Positions 22,897 through 32,147 of a stretch of 64,000 nucleotides of DNA are shown here, piece by piece. Within the stretch, counting starts at the first letter, position 1; each line of letters opens with the position of its first letter. The position numbers and the translations under genes are program-made. The stretch is from UBA937 sp031549725 (GTDB lineage: Bacteria; Spirochaetota; Spirochaetia; Treponematales; Breznakiellaceae), in assembly GCA_031549725.1 (NCBI GenBank), contig JAVBPH010000028.1:32503-96502 (forward strand), read 5' to 3'. The notes beneath the pieces were generated by a model. It saw nothing but the letters and a program-made list of their open reading frames with translations. It did not search any database and was not told the origin of the DNA.

Positions 22897-24399
22897 TCAG
22901 CCATTCATTTCCGGCAGCCTCATGCTTGGATACACTTCCTCCATGAAATTATCCGGATAGTGTTCGTCCAGGAATATCTCAACCTTGTTTTTGGGCGGAA
23001 TGTTCATCAGGCGTTCACTCCACCGGTATACGGCTGCCCCGGAAATTCCCATATCAAAAATGATCAGCGCAAAAAATACCCAGGTCAGGAACACCCCCTG
23101 TTTTTTAAGCATCCGGTCAATAAAACTGATAATCCTGGGCAGGATAAATTTTATCAGCAGCACCCCCAGGATTCCCCAGAAAAGCATAAACATCAGGCTG
23201 GTCCGTCCCTGGGGGCCAATGGAAAAATTCTGTTCATCGTACTGCCATGAAACGGTTTTAAATACCTTTTCCTGGATAAAGCTGCAGAACCACTCAAAGG
23301 CTCCACCCACAATGGCGCTGCCTAAAAAGATAACGCTGTCCCGCTTGTTTGCCAGGGGTAGCAGCGTCAGGACCATCAGCACCGCACCGAATCCGTATAC
23401 CTGGTTGAAGGGGCCGTATATTACTCCCTGGCGGCTTTCCAGAACCCCCCGGGTTACCAGGGCAAAAATCGTTTCCAGGACATATCCTATAACCCCTGAA
23501 AAAAGAAAGATCCAGAATATTTTATAAAAGTTCAGTTTTACTGTGATAGCCGGGGTTTCTTTTTTTTCTGATTTGAAAAAGCCCCGGAACGCGGCCACCG
23601 CCTGGGCCCATCTCCGGGAACCCGGGTGCTGCCGGTCTAGGGAGACCAGGTCCCGGAGGACCGATGCATCTTTTTTTGTATCCGCCCTGCGGAGAGTGGG
23701 AAATGATTTCAGCAGCCGGTAACCGCTGTGTTCAAACTTCGCGGTGATTCCCATTTTATCGAGCAGTTCCCGGGGTATCTCCGGTGGTTTATTCTTTGTC
23801 CGGGACTCAATGGCATTCTGAAGGATTGCTTTTTCTTCTTCGGTCAGCCGGGGATATATTTTTTCCCACTGTTCATACCGGATCTGGAAATCTGAAAGGA
23901 GCTGTATGGAGTAATACTGATCCACCGCCATAAGAATGATAATTCCCGATGCGATTAACCGGGAAATGGCATGGGGCACATCCCCCAGCAGCAGGTGTAT
24001 CCAGTCTCCGCCGTAGTATACAAAAAGGGTAAAAATTACCGCATAAAAAAAGACCTTGGGCAGATATACCCGGCCGCGGATCTGGAGTTTTCTGTCCCGG
24101 TAATCCCACCACTGGAAATTGGTGATTTTTTCCAGCAGCAGATTTCCCGCATAATCGTAAATAATGAAAAATGCTATGGCAATGATAAGAAACACCGGCA
24201 GAGGAATGGATATGCCGCTTTTAAGCAGGATAAGTAACACCCCGGCGATGCCGTACATTGGTTTGTAAGGACCGTAAAGGAATCCCGTATTTGCCAGTTT
24301 TCTGTAACGGAGAAGATGTACCAGGGTATCCCAGGCCCATCCGACAAAACTAAAGAAAAGGAAATAAAACACCATATCGGAAAAAGCGGTGATAACCAT
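22897..24399 (-). CDS. Membrane protein with two CmpB-type (putative ABC-transporter type IV) domains
   Basis: About 500 residues. The N-terminal domain has FFSFVGWAWDTL...FLYGPYKPMYGIAG; a second copy near residue 295 has FLFSGVIGYVLETIFALV...VIYGPFNQVYGFGA. Both match the CmpB-like membrane family (about six spans each), which is usually found as a single domain. A charged cytosolic linker (about residues 170-285) joins them. The ATG at 24399 has AAGGAG at the right distance. Substrate and transport role are unproven. Confidence 0.75.
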   Translation of the reverse strand: MVITAFSDMVFYFLFFSFVGWAWDTLVHLLRYRKLANTGFLYGPYKPMYGIAGVLLILLKSGISIPLPVFLIIAIAFFIIYDYAGNLLLEKITNFQWWDYRDRKLQIRGRVYLPKVFFYAVIFTLFVYYGGDWIHLLLGDVPHAISRLIASGIIILMAVDQYYSIQLLSDFQIRYEQWEKIYPRLTEEEKAILQNAIESRTKNKPPEIPRELLDKMGITAKFEHSGYRLLKSFPTLRRADTKKDASVLRDLVSLDRQHPGSRRWAQAVAAFRGFFKSEKKETPAITVKLNFYKIFWIFLFSGVIGYVLETIFALVTRGVLESRQGVIYGPFNQVYGFGAVLMVLTLLPLANKRDSVIFLGSAIVGGAFEWFCSFIQEKVFKTVSWQYDEQNFSIGPQGRTSLMFMLFWGILGVLLIKFILPRIISFIDRMLKKQGVFLTWVFFALIIFDMGISGAAVYRWSERLMNIPPKNKVEIFLDEHYPDNFMEEVYPSMRLPEMNG

Positions 24400-24519
24400 G
24401 CACATCTCCTTTGTTGTATTAATCCCGGACTGATATGAATAAAATGAGGTTTTGAGTCCTCTGTACAGGACTAATCCATTTCCGTCCGGGGGTTAATCCG
24501 GGTTCAATTCCCGGGGGTA

Positions 24520-25752
24520 TTATCTTTTGTTCATCTGAATCAGGGTTGCCTGAATCCATTCAGCGGCTTCTTCTTCGTAGCTGTTTTGGACTAAAAGGAA
24601 TTCAAAAAGCGCTTCCCTTGGGGCCGCGGTAAAATAGTAACTCTGGCCCAGGTAGAACCTGGCCCTGGCCTCTGCCTGAACCGTCCTGGGGATGGATAAA
24701 TATTGAATAAGCTCTTCCTTGGCTTTCTGCCAATCCCTTTTAGTAAATGAACCCTGGACAATAGCTTTCAGGGAATAATCTTCACCCCCGGACCCGGTTT
24801 CCAGATCCTGGGCGAATGCCCTGGGTTGTTTCTGGAGAGGAGTTTGATTTTTAGGATGAAAATTGCGGGTAATATCCGCTACGGCTTTAGCAGCTTCAGG
24901 GCTTAACGGAGCAGGAACAGCCAATTCCGGCAGATTATCTATACCCGACACAAGGTTATTTATGGATATGGTGGGCAGGGGCATGGACCGGAGACCATCC
25001 CCCATACCGTTCCAGCTTGAATCCAGAGGGATTTCCACCGGCCTTTGGGTCGCATTTACCCCCGGCTGAATCTGGATATTTCCCCGGGAAATATCTTCTT
25101 CATATATGATGGAATAATAATAGGAAATACCCGGAACAGGATAATCGGTAAAGGGTGATTTTACCCCGGACTGCACAATAACAGCCCTCAGAAGATCCTG
25201 GGTGTTCTTTATTTCATGGACGCTCCGGTACAAGACCGGCGTTTTGGCGCTGCCATCGGTCCTGAAGGTGATGGAAACCGCATCCCCCTGGACCGAAGCA
25301 GAGATGGATTGAATTCCCATAACCTGGGAAACCGGCGGCCTCCTGTCTTCCGTGACCGCCAACTGGCCCGTAATACCCTGCTGGACCACCACGCTGATGG
25401 TATTCCCCATGGGGATGGCTATTTCATATTTTTGACCGCTGATATCGCTGGAAGCAATAAAATAATGCCAGGTACCGGGCTCCTCAATTTCATCGATATA
25501 AGAACCTACCCCGTAGGGAACTTCCACAGGTTCCGCCAGCAGGGATGGATGGGAGGAGTCAAAGGGTCTCTGGGAACGGTACACATATACCGGTCCTTTA
25601 ACATCAGCCGAATCTTTCCAGGTCAGACGGATAAGATTGTTTTTTGCTTCAATTGTAAGCCTTGAGACAAAAGGTGCAAAGACAGCTTCCTGGGCAAAGA
25701 GGAGAACCGAAGACATAATCAAGGCGCATAAAAGTATCCTTTTGTTCTTCAT
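24520..25752 (-). CDS. Secreted/periplasmic protein with Fn3-like and C-terminal helical repeat parts
   Basis: 410 residues with a signal peptide at 1-20 (MKNKRILLCALIMSSVLLFA). Residues about 30-115 and 150-240 look like fibronectin-III-like sheets (RLTIEAKNNLIRLTWKDSA, SISASVQGDAVSITFR). The last 90 residues (WQKAKEELIQYLSI...ARFYLGQSYYFTAAPREALFEF) resemble tetratricopeptide helices. Likely an envelope protein of the treponeme type; role unknown. No ribosome-binding site precedes the ATG, and TATTAT lies seven bases upstream. Confidence 0.6.
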   Translation of the reverse strand: MKNKRILLCALIMSSVLLFAQEAVFAPFVSRLTIEAKNNLIRLTWKDSADVKGPVYVYRSQRPFDSSHPSLLAEPVEVPYGVGSYIDEIEEPGTWHYFIASSDISGQKYEIAIPMGNTISVVVQQGITGQLAVTEDRRPPVSQVMGIQSISASVQGDAVSITFRTDGSAKTPVLYRSVHEIKNTQDLLRAVIVQSGVKSPFTDYPVPGISYYYSIIYEEDISRGNIQIQPGVNATQRPVEIPLDSSWNGMGDGLRSMPLPTISINNLVSGIDNLPELAVPAPLSPEAAKAVADITRNFHPKNQTPLQKQPRAFAQDLETGSGGEDYSLKAIVQGSFTKRDWQKAKEELIQYLSIPRTVQAEARARFYLGQSYYFTAAPREALFEFLLVQNSYEEEAAEWIQATLIQMNKR

Positions 25753-25795
25753 ATTACTATAATATTCGGTAAAATTTCATCTCGTCCAGAGTGGT

Positions 25796-25831
25796 TTGAC
25801 ATAATTATGGCTTTTACGTAATCTATATGTA
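25796..25831 (+). promoter_or_regulatory. Promoter of the Cas2-like gene
   Basis: TTGACA (25796-25801), 17 bases, TAATCT (25819-25824). The predicted start, seven bases after the -10, is the A of the ATG at 25831, and no ribosome-binding site is visible, so the message may be leaderless. Confidence 0.6.
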
Positions 25832-26163
25832 TGTTTGTTTCAATAGCGGTAGACCCGGGATCGGAAGAACGGGCCAGGGAATTGGCCAGTCTTTTGACCC
25901 AATACGGGTTTGAGAAGATCCAGCGTGGGTTATGGGAATCGGCTTTTATTTCTCCTGAAACTCTCAACCGGGTTAAGAAAGATCTTGACAGGACCTGTGA
26001 TGCCTTTGACAGACTGCGCCTCTTCCAGTTTCCTGTTGACGGAACCCTGGTGTTAACCACCCTCAGGGATAAAAAATGGAGACGCCTTGTGGCCAGGGGA
26101 GGAAACGAAAAGCCCGTTTCGGTCCAGCCAAAGGTTATAAAGAAAAAACCCACGAGGCCATAG
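25831..26163 (+). CDS. Orphan Cas2-like (Cas2/VapD fold) protein
   Basis: 110 residues. The first 90 follow the Cas2 pattern: strand MFVSIAVD with Asp at the catalytic position 8, a helix ERARELASLLTQYG, then FEKIQRGLWESAFIS matching the Cas2 QxSVFE strand, then a long helix and the strand DRLRLFQFPV. The tail is basic (KPVSVQPKVIKKKPTRP). No CRISPR array or other cas gene is in the window, so it may be a housekeeping or toxin-like nuclease. The downstream neighbour is prfB. Confidence 0.6.
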   Translation: MFVSIAVDPGSEERARELASLLTQYGFEKIQRGLWESAFISPETLNRVKKDLDRTCDAFDRLRLFQFPVDGTLVLTTLRDKKWRRLVARGGNEKPVSVQPKVIKKKPTRP

Positions 26164-26218
26164 GGGGCTTTCCCGGAACCCGCCGGTTTTGGAAAAGCCC
26201 CGTACCCAAGGAGTTAGT

Positions 26219-27326
26219 ATGCTTTTAAGTGAATTAAACGGACCTGTCCGGGAATTGAAGTCCCAAATCCATGAAACCCGGAGGCGTCTTTGACGATGCT
26301 TCTTTTGACAGGAAAATTGCAGATCTAGAGGCAATGGCCGGATCTGAAGGTTTTTGGAATGACAGTTCCAAGGCTGAAAAACATATGGCCGAACTGAAAG
26401 CATTGAAGTCCCGGTATGAACCCTGGAAGGATTTATCCGCGGAAATTGATGATCTGGAGGTTCTTCTGGAACTGGCGGAAGAAGTCAACGATGAATCCCA
26501 GGCGGCGGAAATAGAATCCAGCCTTGGGGATATCCAGGCCAGATATGATAAACAGAATATCTATGAGCTCATGCCCGGCGAGGTTGACCGGAACGGCTGC
26601 TTCCTTACGATCCACGCGGGGGCAGGCGGGACCGAAGCCTGCGACTGGGCATCCATGCTGTACCGGATGTATATCCGCTGGGCGGAGCGCAGGGAATTTT
26701 CCGTGGAAGAAGTTGATATGCTTGAGGCCGAAGGGGGCATTAAGTCAGCTACGGTACAGATTAATGGTGATTATGCCTACGGTTACCTGAAGGGCGAGTC
26801 CGGGGTGCACCGGCTGGTCCGGATTTCCCCCTTTGATTCCAACGCCCGGAGACATACTTCGTTTGCATCGGTATATGTATTCCCGGTTATTGATGATTCC
26901 ATTGAAGTGGATATCCGTCCGGAGGATCTCCGGGTGGATACCTACCGTTCCGGCGGCGCGGGCGGTCAGCATGTGAATAAAACCGACAGTGCGGTCCGGA
27001 TGACCCACCTGCCCACGGGACTTGTGGTGGCCTGCCAGAATGAACGGAGCCAGATAAAGAACCGGGCTACAGCCATGAGCATGCTTAAAGCCCGGCTGTA
27101 TGAATATTACCGTCAGGAAAAAGAAAAAGAAAATGAACGTTTTGCCCAGGAGAAGAAAGATATATCCTGGGGAAACCAGATCAGGTCCTATGTCTTCCAG
27201 CCTTATACTATGGTAAAGGATTACCGGACCAAGGCTGAAATGGGGAATATCCAGGCTGTTATGGACGGGGATATCGATCCATTTATAGAGGAGTATTTGC
27301 GTTTTGCGTGGAAGAACAACAGCTAA
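26219..27326 (+). CDS. prfB: Peptide chain release factor 2, expressed by programmed +1 frameshift
   Basis: Releases peptides at UGA and UAA. Translation starts at ATG 26219 (AAGGAG site), reads 24 codons to CTT and meets TGA at 26291. A shift of +1 at CTT TGA C continues at 26292, giving about 368 residues. The internal AGG-rich CGGAGG just before the site is the stimulating Shine-Dalgarno. The UGA-recognition tripeptide SPF lies in VRISPFDS, and the catalytic GGQ in GGAGGQHVNKTDSAVR. Length and both motifs are normal, so the gene is functional and autoregulated by RF2 level. Confidence 0.95.
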
Positions 27327-28809
27327 TAAGATACTATCCGGAAAAAAAAATGTTCTTCCCCTGGTGACCGTAACCGGGAAAATTCTGATTTTGGCGGGGT
27401 TATGTTTTTTTATTTTCTGCCGGCCCCTGTATGCCCGGGCTTCATTGGAAATGACCGAAGATGTACCTCTTTATACCACCTGGACCCTTTGCATTACCAG
27501 CTTTGACACCTCCGGTCTTTCCCCGGCAAAACGTATTATGGGAAATCTTATAACCCGGAATATGGTGGATGAACTTTCATCCCTGGATGCCCGGGTCCGT
27601 TCCCCGGAAGAAACCATGTACTACACCGAGTATGCCTGGAACCAGGCCAGGCTGGAAGCCGGACAGGCTTTAAAAAAGAAAAGAGATGAAAGGGACGCAC
27701 TTTTCTTTAGTGGTGATACGGAATGGAATTATAAAAACAAAGTAAAAAAAATTGATAATGAAATAAAAACCCTGGAAGCAAAATACGAGCTCCAGGAATC
27801 CGGGTTTCCCCTGGTTGCGGGGAACCCTAATTTCGCCCTGGCCCAGCAGAATCTTTCAGGAACCTTTCCCCCAGTCCCAATGGACGGGATGGAATATTCC
27901 TTCTGTAAGGAACAAAAAATTGATGGTTTCCTGACAGGAACCATTTCGGAATATTACGGCAGGGTTTATGCGGCCATCAGGTTGTATACCCTTTACAGCC
28001 GGTCCTATGTTTACGAGGATTTTATTCTGTTTTCCGTTGAGGACCAGCAGCTGGCCGTTTCCGGACTTGCCAGCCGCCTGAAGGCGGTGCTTTCCGGTAT
28101 TGAGCCTTCGGCAATAATTGTAAAGGCCGAACCGGAGGATGCCCTGATCCTCCTGAACAACACCTATGCGGGCCGGGGAAATTCCGGGGAAAGGGACCAC
28201 AGTCCCGGGACGGTGGATGTGGAAGTGTTTGCAGACGACCACAGGAATAAAAAATTCCAGGTTGACCTGGTCAGCGGGGAATTGGCCGAGGTCTTTATCA
28301 ATCTGCAGCCCATTATGTATGAAGCCTTTGATCTGGATACCGCCGGCGGACTTGCCGCTTCGGTGTACCTGGGTTCAACCTTTATGGGAAAAACACCGAT
28401 CACCCTGAACATCGTACCGGACCAGCATGAATATATTACCATGGAAAATGAAAGGGGCGAGACCATCTCGTTTGTGTATAATGGCAGCACCCCCTCGGCA
28501 ACCATCGCCCTGGTTCCTCCCAAAGATAATGGTAAAACCCTTGAAGATTACAGAAAAAGCTTTTATGGGGCTTATGGAAGATTTTGGATTACCCTTCCCC
28601 TGGCGGTCATTATCAATGGAGTAGCTACCGCATCGGTGGATGCATATAATTACTCCGGTAATGCCGATACCTATGACAGCGCAGTCACGGCCCGGAATGT
28701 TGCCATTGGTTCCATAGTGGTGGCCGGGGGGTTCCTGGTGGAAACCCTGATAAGAATGGGAATCTATTTATATAAATCAAATTCGGAAGATGTAACTACA
28801 ATTAAATGA
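27304..28809 (+). CDS. Exported membrane protein with PEGA-like domains
   Basis: About 500 residues, starting at a TTG inside the prfB end or at a later GTG near 27364. A hydrophobic export segment (ILILAGLCFFIFC) is followed by a coiled-coil region (residues about 115-165), a PEGA-like beta repeat at about 255-320 (IIVKAEPEDALILLNN, then ADDHRNKKFQVDLVSGELAEVFI), and two C-terminal membrane segments at about 425-445 and 460-480. Probably an envelope protein made with prfB and ftsY. The start is uncertain. Confidence 0.6.
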   Translation: MRGRTTANKILSGKKNVLPLVTVTGKILILAGLCFFIFCRPLYARASLEMTEDVPLYTTWTLCITSFDTSGLSPAKRIMGNLITRNMVDELSSLDARVRSPEETMYYTEYAWNQARLEAGQALKKKRDERDALFFSGDTEWNYKNKVKKIDNEIKTLEAKYELQESGFPLVAGNPNFALAQQNLSGTFPPVPMDGMEYSFCKEQKIDGFLTGTISEYYGRVYAAIRLYTLYSRSYVYEDFILFSVEDQQLAVSGLASRLKAVLSGIEPSAIIVKAEPEDALILLNNTYAGRGNSGERDHSPGTVDVEVFADDHRNKKFQVDLVSGELAEVFINLQPIMYEAFDLDTAGGLAASVYLGSTFMGKTPITLNIVPDQHEYITMENERGETISFVYNGSTPSATIALVPPKDNGKTLEDYRKSFYGAYGRFWITLPLAVIINGVATASVDAYNYSGNADTYDSAVTARNVAIGSIVVAGGFLVETLIRMGIYLYKSNSEDVTTIK

Positions 28810-28817
28810 GGAATGGT

Positions 28818-29696
28818 ATGGGATCGGTAAGTTTTGCAGAACGGATTAAAAAATTTTTCGGTGTCCGGAACACCATTTCCGAAGATGTTTTTGATGACCT
28901 GGCGGATCTTTTAATTGAAGGTGATTTTGGGGCGGCTGAAGCTTTTAATACGGTGGAAGAATTACAGGGTATCAGCAAAAAAAATAAATTAAATGACGGG
29001 GAAGCGGTCCGGCTTGCCCTGGCGGAACTGCTTGAACAGAAACTTGTTTCCAGGGATCCTCCCGTACTGGACCGGGAAAAACTCACGGTAGTTCTCCTTC
29101 TGGGGGTCAACGGCGTGGGGAAAACCACCTCCGTGGCAAAGCTGGCAAATATGTATAAAGCCGGCGGCGCCCAGGTCGTCCTGGCTGCGGCGGATACCTT
29201 CAGGGCGGCTGCCATAGACCAGCTGCGCATCCACGGGGACCGCCTGGGTATCAGGGTGGTGGCCCACAAACAGGGGGGCGATCCCGCGGCGGTTATATAC
29301 GACGCGTTGGAAGCAGCCAAAGCCGGAGGGAACAATGTTATTATTGCGGATACCGCAGGAAGGATGCATACAAAAAATGCCCTGGTGGAGGAACTGAAAA
29401 AAATCGACCGGGTCCTGGAATCCAGGGCAGCCCATGCGGATTATTATAAATTCCTGGTCCTGGACAGTACCACCGGCAGGAACGCCCTGGCCCAGGCGGA
29501 GATTTTCCATGATGCGGTAAACCTGGATGGGGTCATCCTGACTAAGTACGATTCCAGCGCCCGGGGGGGAATTGTGTTTTCCCTGTCCGGAGGATTAAAA
29601 CTGCCGGTTATTTATGTGTGTGATGGAGAAAAATACGAAAACATCCGGGCCTTTAATCCCCATGCTTATACAAGAGAATTTCTCGGCCTTGAATAA
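28818..29696 (+). CDS. ftsY: Signal recognition particle receptor FtsY
   Basis: GTPase that docks SRP-ribosome complexes at the membrane. About 292 residues, essentially only the N and G domains: helical N domain at 1-80, G1 GVNGVGKTT, G3 DTAGRMH, G4 TKYD and the DTFRAAAIDQL insertion-box segment. The acidic A domain is missing, as in some other bacteria. GAGG lies before the ATG at 28818; an ATG four codons earlier overlaps the previous stop. Confidence 0.95.
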   Translation: MGSVSFAERIKKFFGVRNTISEDVFDDLADLLIEGDFGAAEAFNTVEELQGISKKNKLNDGEAVRLALAELLEQKLVSRDPPVLDREKLTVVLLLGVNGVGKTTSVAKLANMYKAGGAQVVLAAADTFRAAAIDQLRIHGDRLGIRVVAHKQGGDPAAVIYDALEAAKAGGNNVIIADTAGRMHTKNALVEELKKIDRVLESRAAHADYYKFLVLDSTTGRNALAQAEIFHDAVNLDGVILTKYDSSARGGIVFSLSGGLKLPVIYVCDGEKYENIRAFNPHAYTREFLGLE

Positions 29697-30831
29697 CCAT
29701 TGTCTCAAACCATTTATTCTGGTGATTCTCCTTTTTCTGGCATCCATGGCGTATCCCGAGGAATGGTATATTTCAAATGCCGCGGGGATGGCCCTGGAAA
29801 AAGCCTATTCCCGGGCGGCTCTCCGGGAAAAATATGCCCTTAAAATTGAAGAGTATGGGCCGAATAAGATTCCCCCGGAAATTTCAGAATATATTGATAC
29901 ATCCGTTAGTATTCCTCCATCATTTACTGTGGAACTGTATACCCTTTATGAAAATAGCCAGGAAAAAGGCCATCGCTGGGTCCTCCGGTATTTCCGGGGC
30001 ACCCCCTGGATTGTCCTATCCGTCAGGGAAGACGCTTCCCGGGGATTTGCCGAATACTACGATGAATCGGATTTTTTAATCCAGGAAGATACTTTCCTAA
30101 AGGAAAGTATTATTTCGACCCGGCATATATACAAAAACAGAATTCTCCTGCATTCTGAGACATGGCAAAACCCCAGGGAACAGACTGAAACTGTTTCCGT
30201 TCCGGGGAAAGACGAAACCGAAGTCCAGAAACCGGATGCGGGGGATAAACCCTCCGGGGCTGCGCTTCACCTCTGGACCGATACTTACCGGTACACCCGG
30301 GCGGGCGCGTTACGTTCCATGGAACGGATATTCCATTCGGACATGGAAAAAAGCGATATTACCCTTACTTATTTTACACCCCTGGGGCCGGGATATGAAA
30401 ACAAAACTTTTACAGATCCCGGCCCTGCGGTGAGCTCCGATTTTATTTCTGATATAATAAACCGGGCCGATACCAGGATTGAATATATTACCGATAGTCA
30501 TGGTAGAGTGGTAACTGAAATACATAAAGATGCGGAAGGTAAAAAAACAGGAGAATTAACCAACATTTGGTCCGGGGACAGGCTTGTATCAATTACCTGG
30601 AATGGGGAAAATGATACAAGACGAATCGAGTATGAATATGATAGTAATGGTGATAGAATAATTGAACGGAATTTCCGGAACGGTATATTGGAACGCCTGG
30701 TCAGGATTGAAAAGGATTATGAAGTGGAAGAATTGTATTTGCAGGGACAACTGGTTTTAAAAGCTGTCTGGAAAGACGGACAAAAGATTTCGGAAGAACA
30801 GATCAGACAAATCCCGGGAAGAAGGCCCTGA
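29662..30831 (+). CDS. Exported protein with C-terminal RHS-like strand repeats
   Basis: About 389 residues from the ATG at 29662, overlapping ftsY by 35 bases (other starts are possible at 29614 or a TTG at 29689). The hydrophobic export signal is FILVILLFLASMA. The middle is of unknown fold. The C-terminal part (RIEYITDSHGRVVTE, ITWNGENDTRRIEYEYDSNGDRI) shows short YD-type repeats. It sits between ftsY and the Lol permease and ends on the permease ATG, so it may be a partner in lipoprotein handling; this is inference from position. Confidence 0.55.
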   Translation: MLIQENFSALNNHCLKPFILVILLFLASMAYPEEWYISNAAGMALEKAYSRAALREKYALKIEEYGPNKIPPEISEYIDTSVSIPPSFTVELYTLYENSQEKGHRWVLRYFRGTPWIVLSVREDASRGFAEYYDESDFLIQEDTFLKESIISTRHIYKNRILLHSETWQNPREQTETVSVPGKDETEVQKPDAGDKPSGAALHLWTDTYRYTRAGALRSMERIFHSDMEKSDITLTYFTPLGPGYENKTFTDPGPAVSSDFISDIINRADTRIEYITDSHGRVVTEIHKDAEGKKTGELTNIWSGDRLVSITWNGENDTRRIEYEYDSNGDRIIERNFRNGILERLVRIEKDYEVEELYLQGQLVLKAVWKDGQKISEEQIRQIPGRRP

Positions 30832-32147
30832 TGGGTTCTTTTAAATGGATTGGGTTTACTGCAGCCCGTTATATACGTTCCAGAAAAAGGGATAAATCTA
30901 CACCAACCTCAATTCTTGCTGTTCTGGGGATCGGGATTGGGGTTTTGGCTTTGACGGTTATTCTCGGGGTAATGAATGGATTCCAGTTGGGATTCATCGA
31001 GAGCATCCTGGAAATTTCATCCTACCACATACGGATAGAGTCCTTTCCGGAAGGGGCCAGGGGTGAAGCAATAAAACAGGAAATACTTTCCATACCCCAG
31101 GTCCGTTCGGCGGTGGAATTCGAGGAAATCCAGGGTCTCATCCGGGGAAAGAGAAGCAGCCAGCAGGTTTGTATTATCCGGGGAGTCTCCGGGGATGTGC
31201 TGGCCCAGGACCAGGGAATGGCGGATAAACTTACGTTTGAATCCGGTTCATTTGATTTATCCAAGGATACTTCAATTCTCCTGGGTGCTGAATTGGCCCG
31301 GCGTATTTCTGTTGGCCTGGGTGATGAGATCAATCTGCTTTCCATTTCCGGTTTGACCTCCGAGGAAGCCGGAACTGCCCAGACAAATTATATCATCACG
31401 GGGATCTTCCGGACGGGTTTTTATGAATATGATTTAGGCTGGGGTTTTATCAATATTGATAAAGCCGAAGAAATTATTGGAACGAACCAGGGGGCATCCC
31501 TGGGGATAAAACTGCATAACCGCTGGCAGGATGAACATACCCTGAGGGTAATCAGAAACATTCCGGGTTTGGAAAATGCAAAGATAACCTCCTGGCGGGA
31601 TTATAACCGGGCTTTCTTCGGTGCCCTGAGAACGGAAAAGCTCCTCATGTTTGTCCTGGTGGGTCTCATATTTATCGTGGTGGGCCTTAACATTTTCCAG
31701 TCCCAGCGCAGGACTGTTATGGAACGCCGGGAAGATATCGGCCTGCTCCGGGCTGTAGGTGCCAGTGACATTGGAGTCCGGCTTGTTTTCGCCTATGACG
31801 GCCTGATCATCGGATTCCTGGGGGCCGGTATTGGCATGGCCCTGGGTCTGCTTATCGCATTTAATATTTCATCATTTTTTTCCCTCCTGGAAGCAATTGT
31901 TAATGGGGCAGTCCATCTATTGAATATAATTGTTAATCCTTTTACGGGTGGTGCCGGGGTGGGGGAAGAAAATTTCGCCATTTTCTCGCCGGCGGTATTT
32001 TATATAAAAGAAATACCCTGCCGGATTATTCCCCATGAGGCACTGATTATTTATCTTTTCGGTCTTTGTTCTGCTGCCATAGCATCATGGCTTGCTTCCG
32101 GCAGGGTTTCACGGATCAAACCGGCGGAGGTTTTACGGTATGAATAA
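30831..32147 (+). CDS. LolC/LolE-type lipoprotein-releasing permease
   Basis: Inner-membrane subunit of the ABC transporter that releases lipoproteins to LolA. It has an N-terminal membrane anchor at about residues 28-50 after YIRSRKRDKSTPT, a large periplasmic domain (about 50-270) and three C-terminal spans with MERREDIGLLRAVGAS and a final WLASGRVSRIKPAEVLRYE, the signature ending of the family. 438 residues is normal. It is paired with a second permease downstream, giving a LolC-LolE heterodimer. Confidence 0.9.
   Translation: MGSFKWIGFTAARYIRSRKRDKSTPTSILAVLGIGIGVLALTVILGVMNGFQLGFIESILEISSYHIRIESFPEGARGEAIKQEILSIPQVRSAVEFEEIQGLIRGKRSSQQVCIIRGVSGDVLAQDQGMADKLTFESGSFDLSKDTSILLGAELARRISVGLGDEINLLSISGLTSEEAGTAQTNYIITGIFRTGFYEYDLGWGFINIDKAEEIIGTNQGASLGIKLHNRWQDEHTLRVIRNIPGLENAKITSWRDYNRAFFGALRTEKLLMFVLVGLIFIVVGLNIFQSQRRTVMERREDIGLLRAVGASDIGVRLVFAYDGLIIGFLGAGIGMALGLLIAFNISSFFSLLEAIVNGAVHLLNIIVNPFTGGAGVGEENFAIFSPAVFYIKEIPCRIIPHEALIIYLFGLCSAAIASWLASGRVSRIKPAEVLRYE

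Noticed and set aside
25796..26163. CRISPR locus around the Cas2-like gene
   Set aside because: No regularly spaced direct repeats and no other cas genes were seen on either side.
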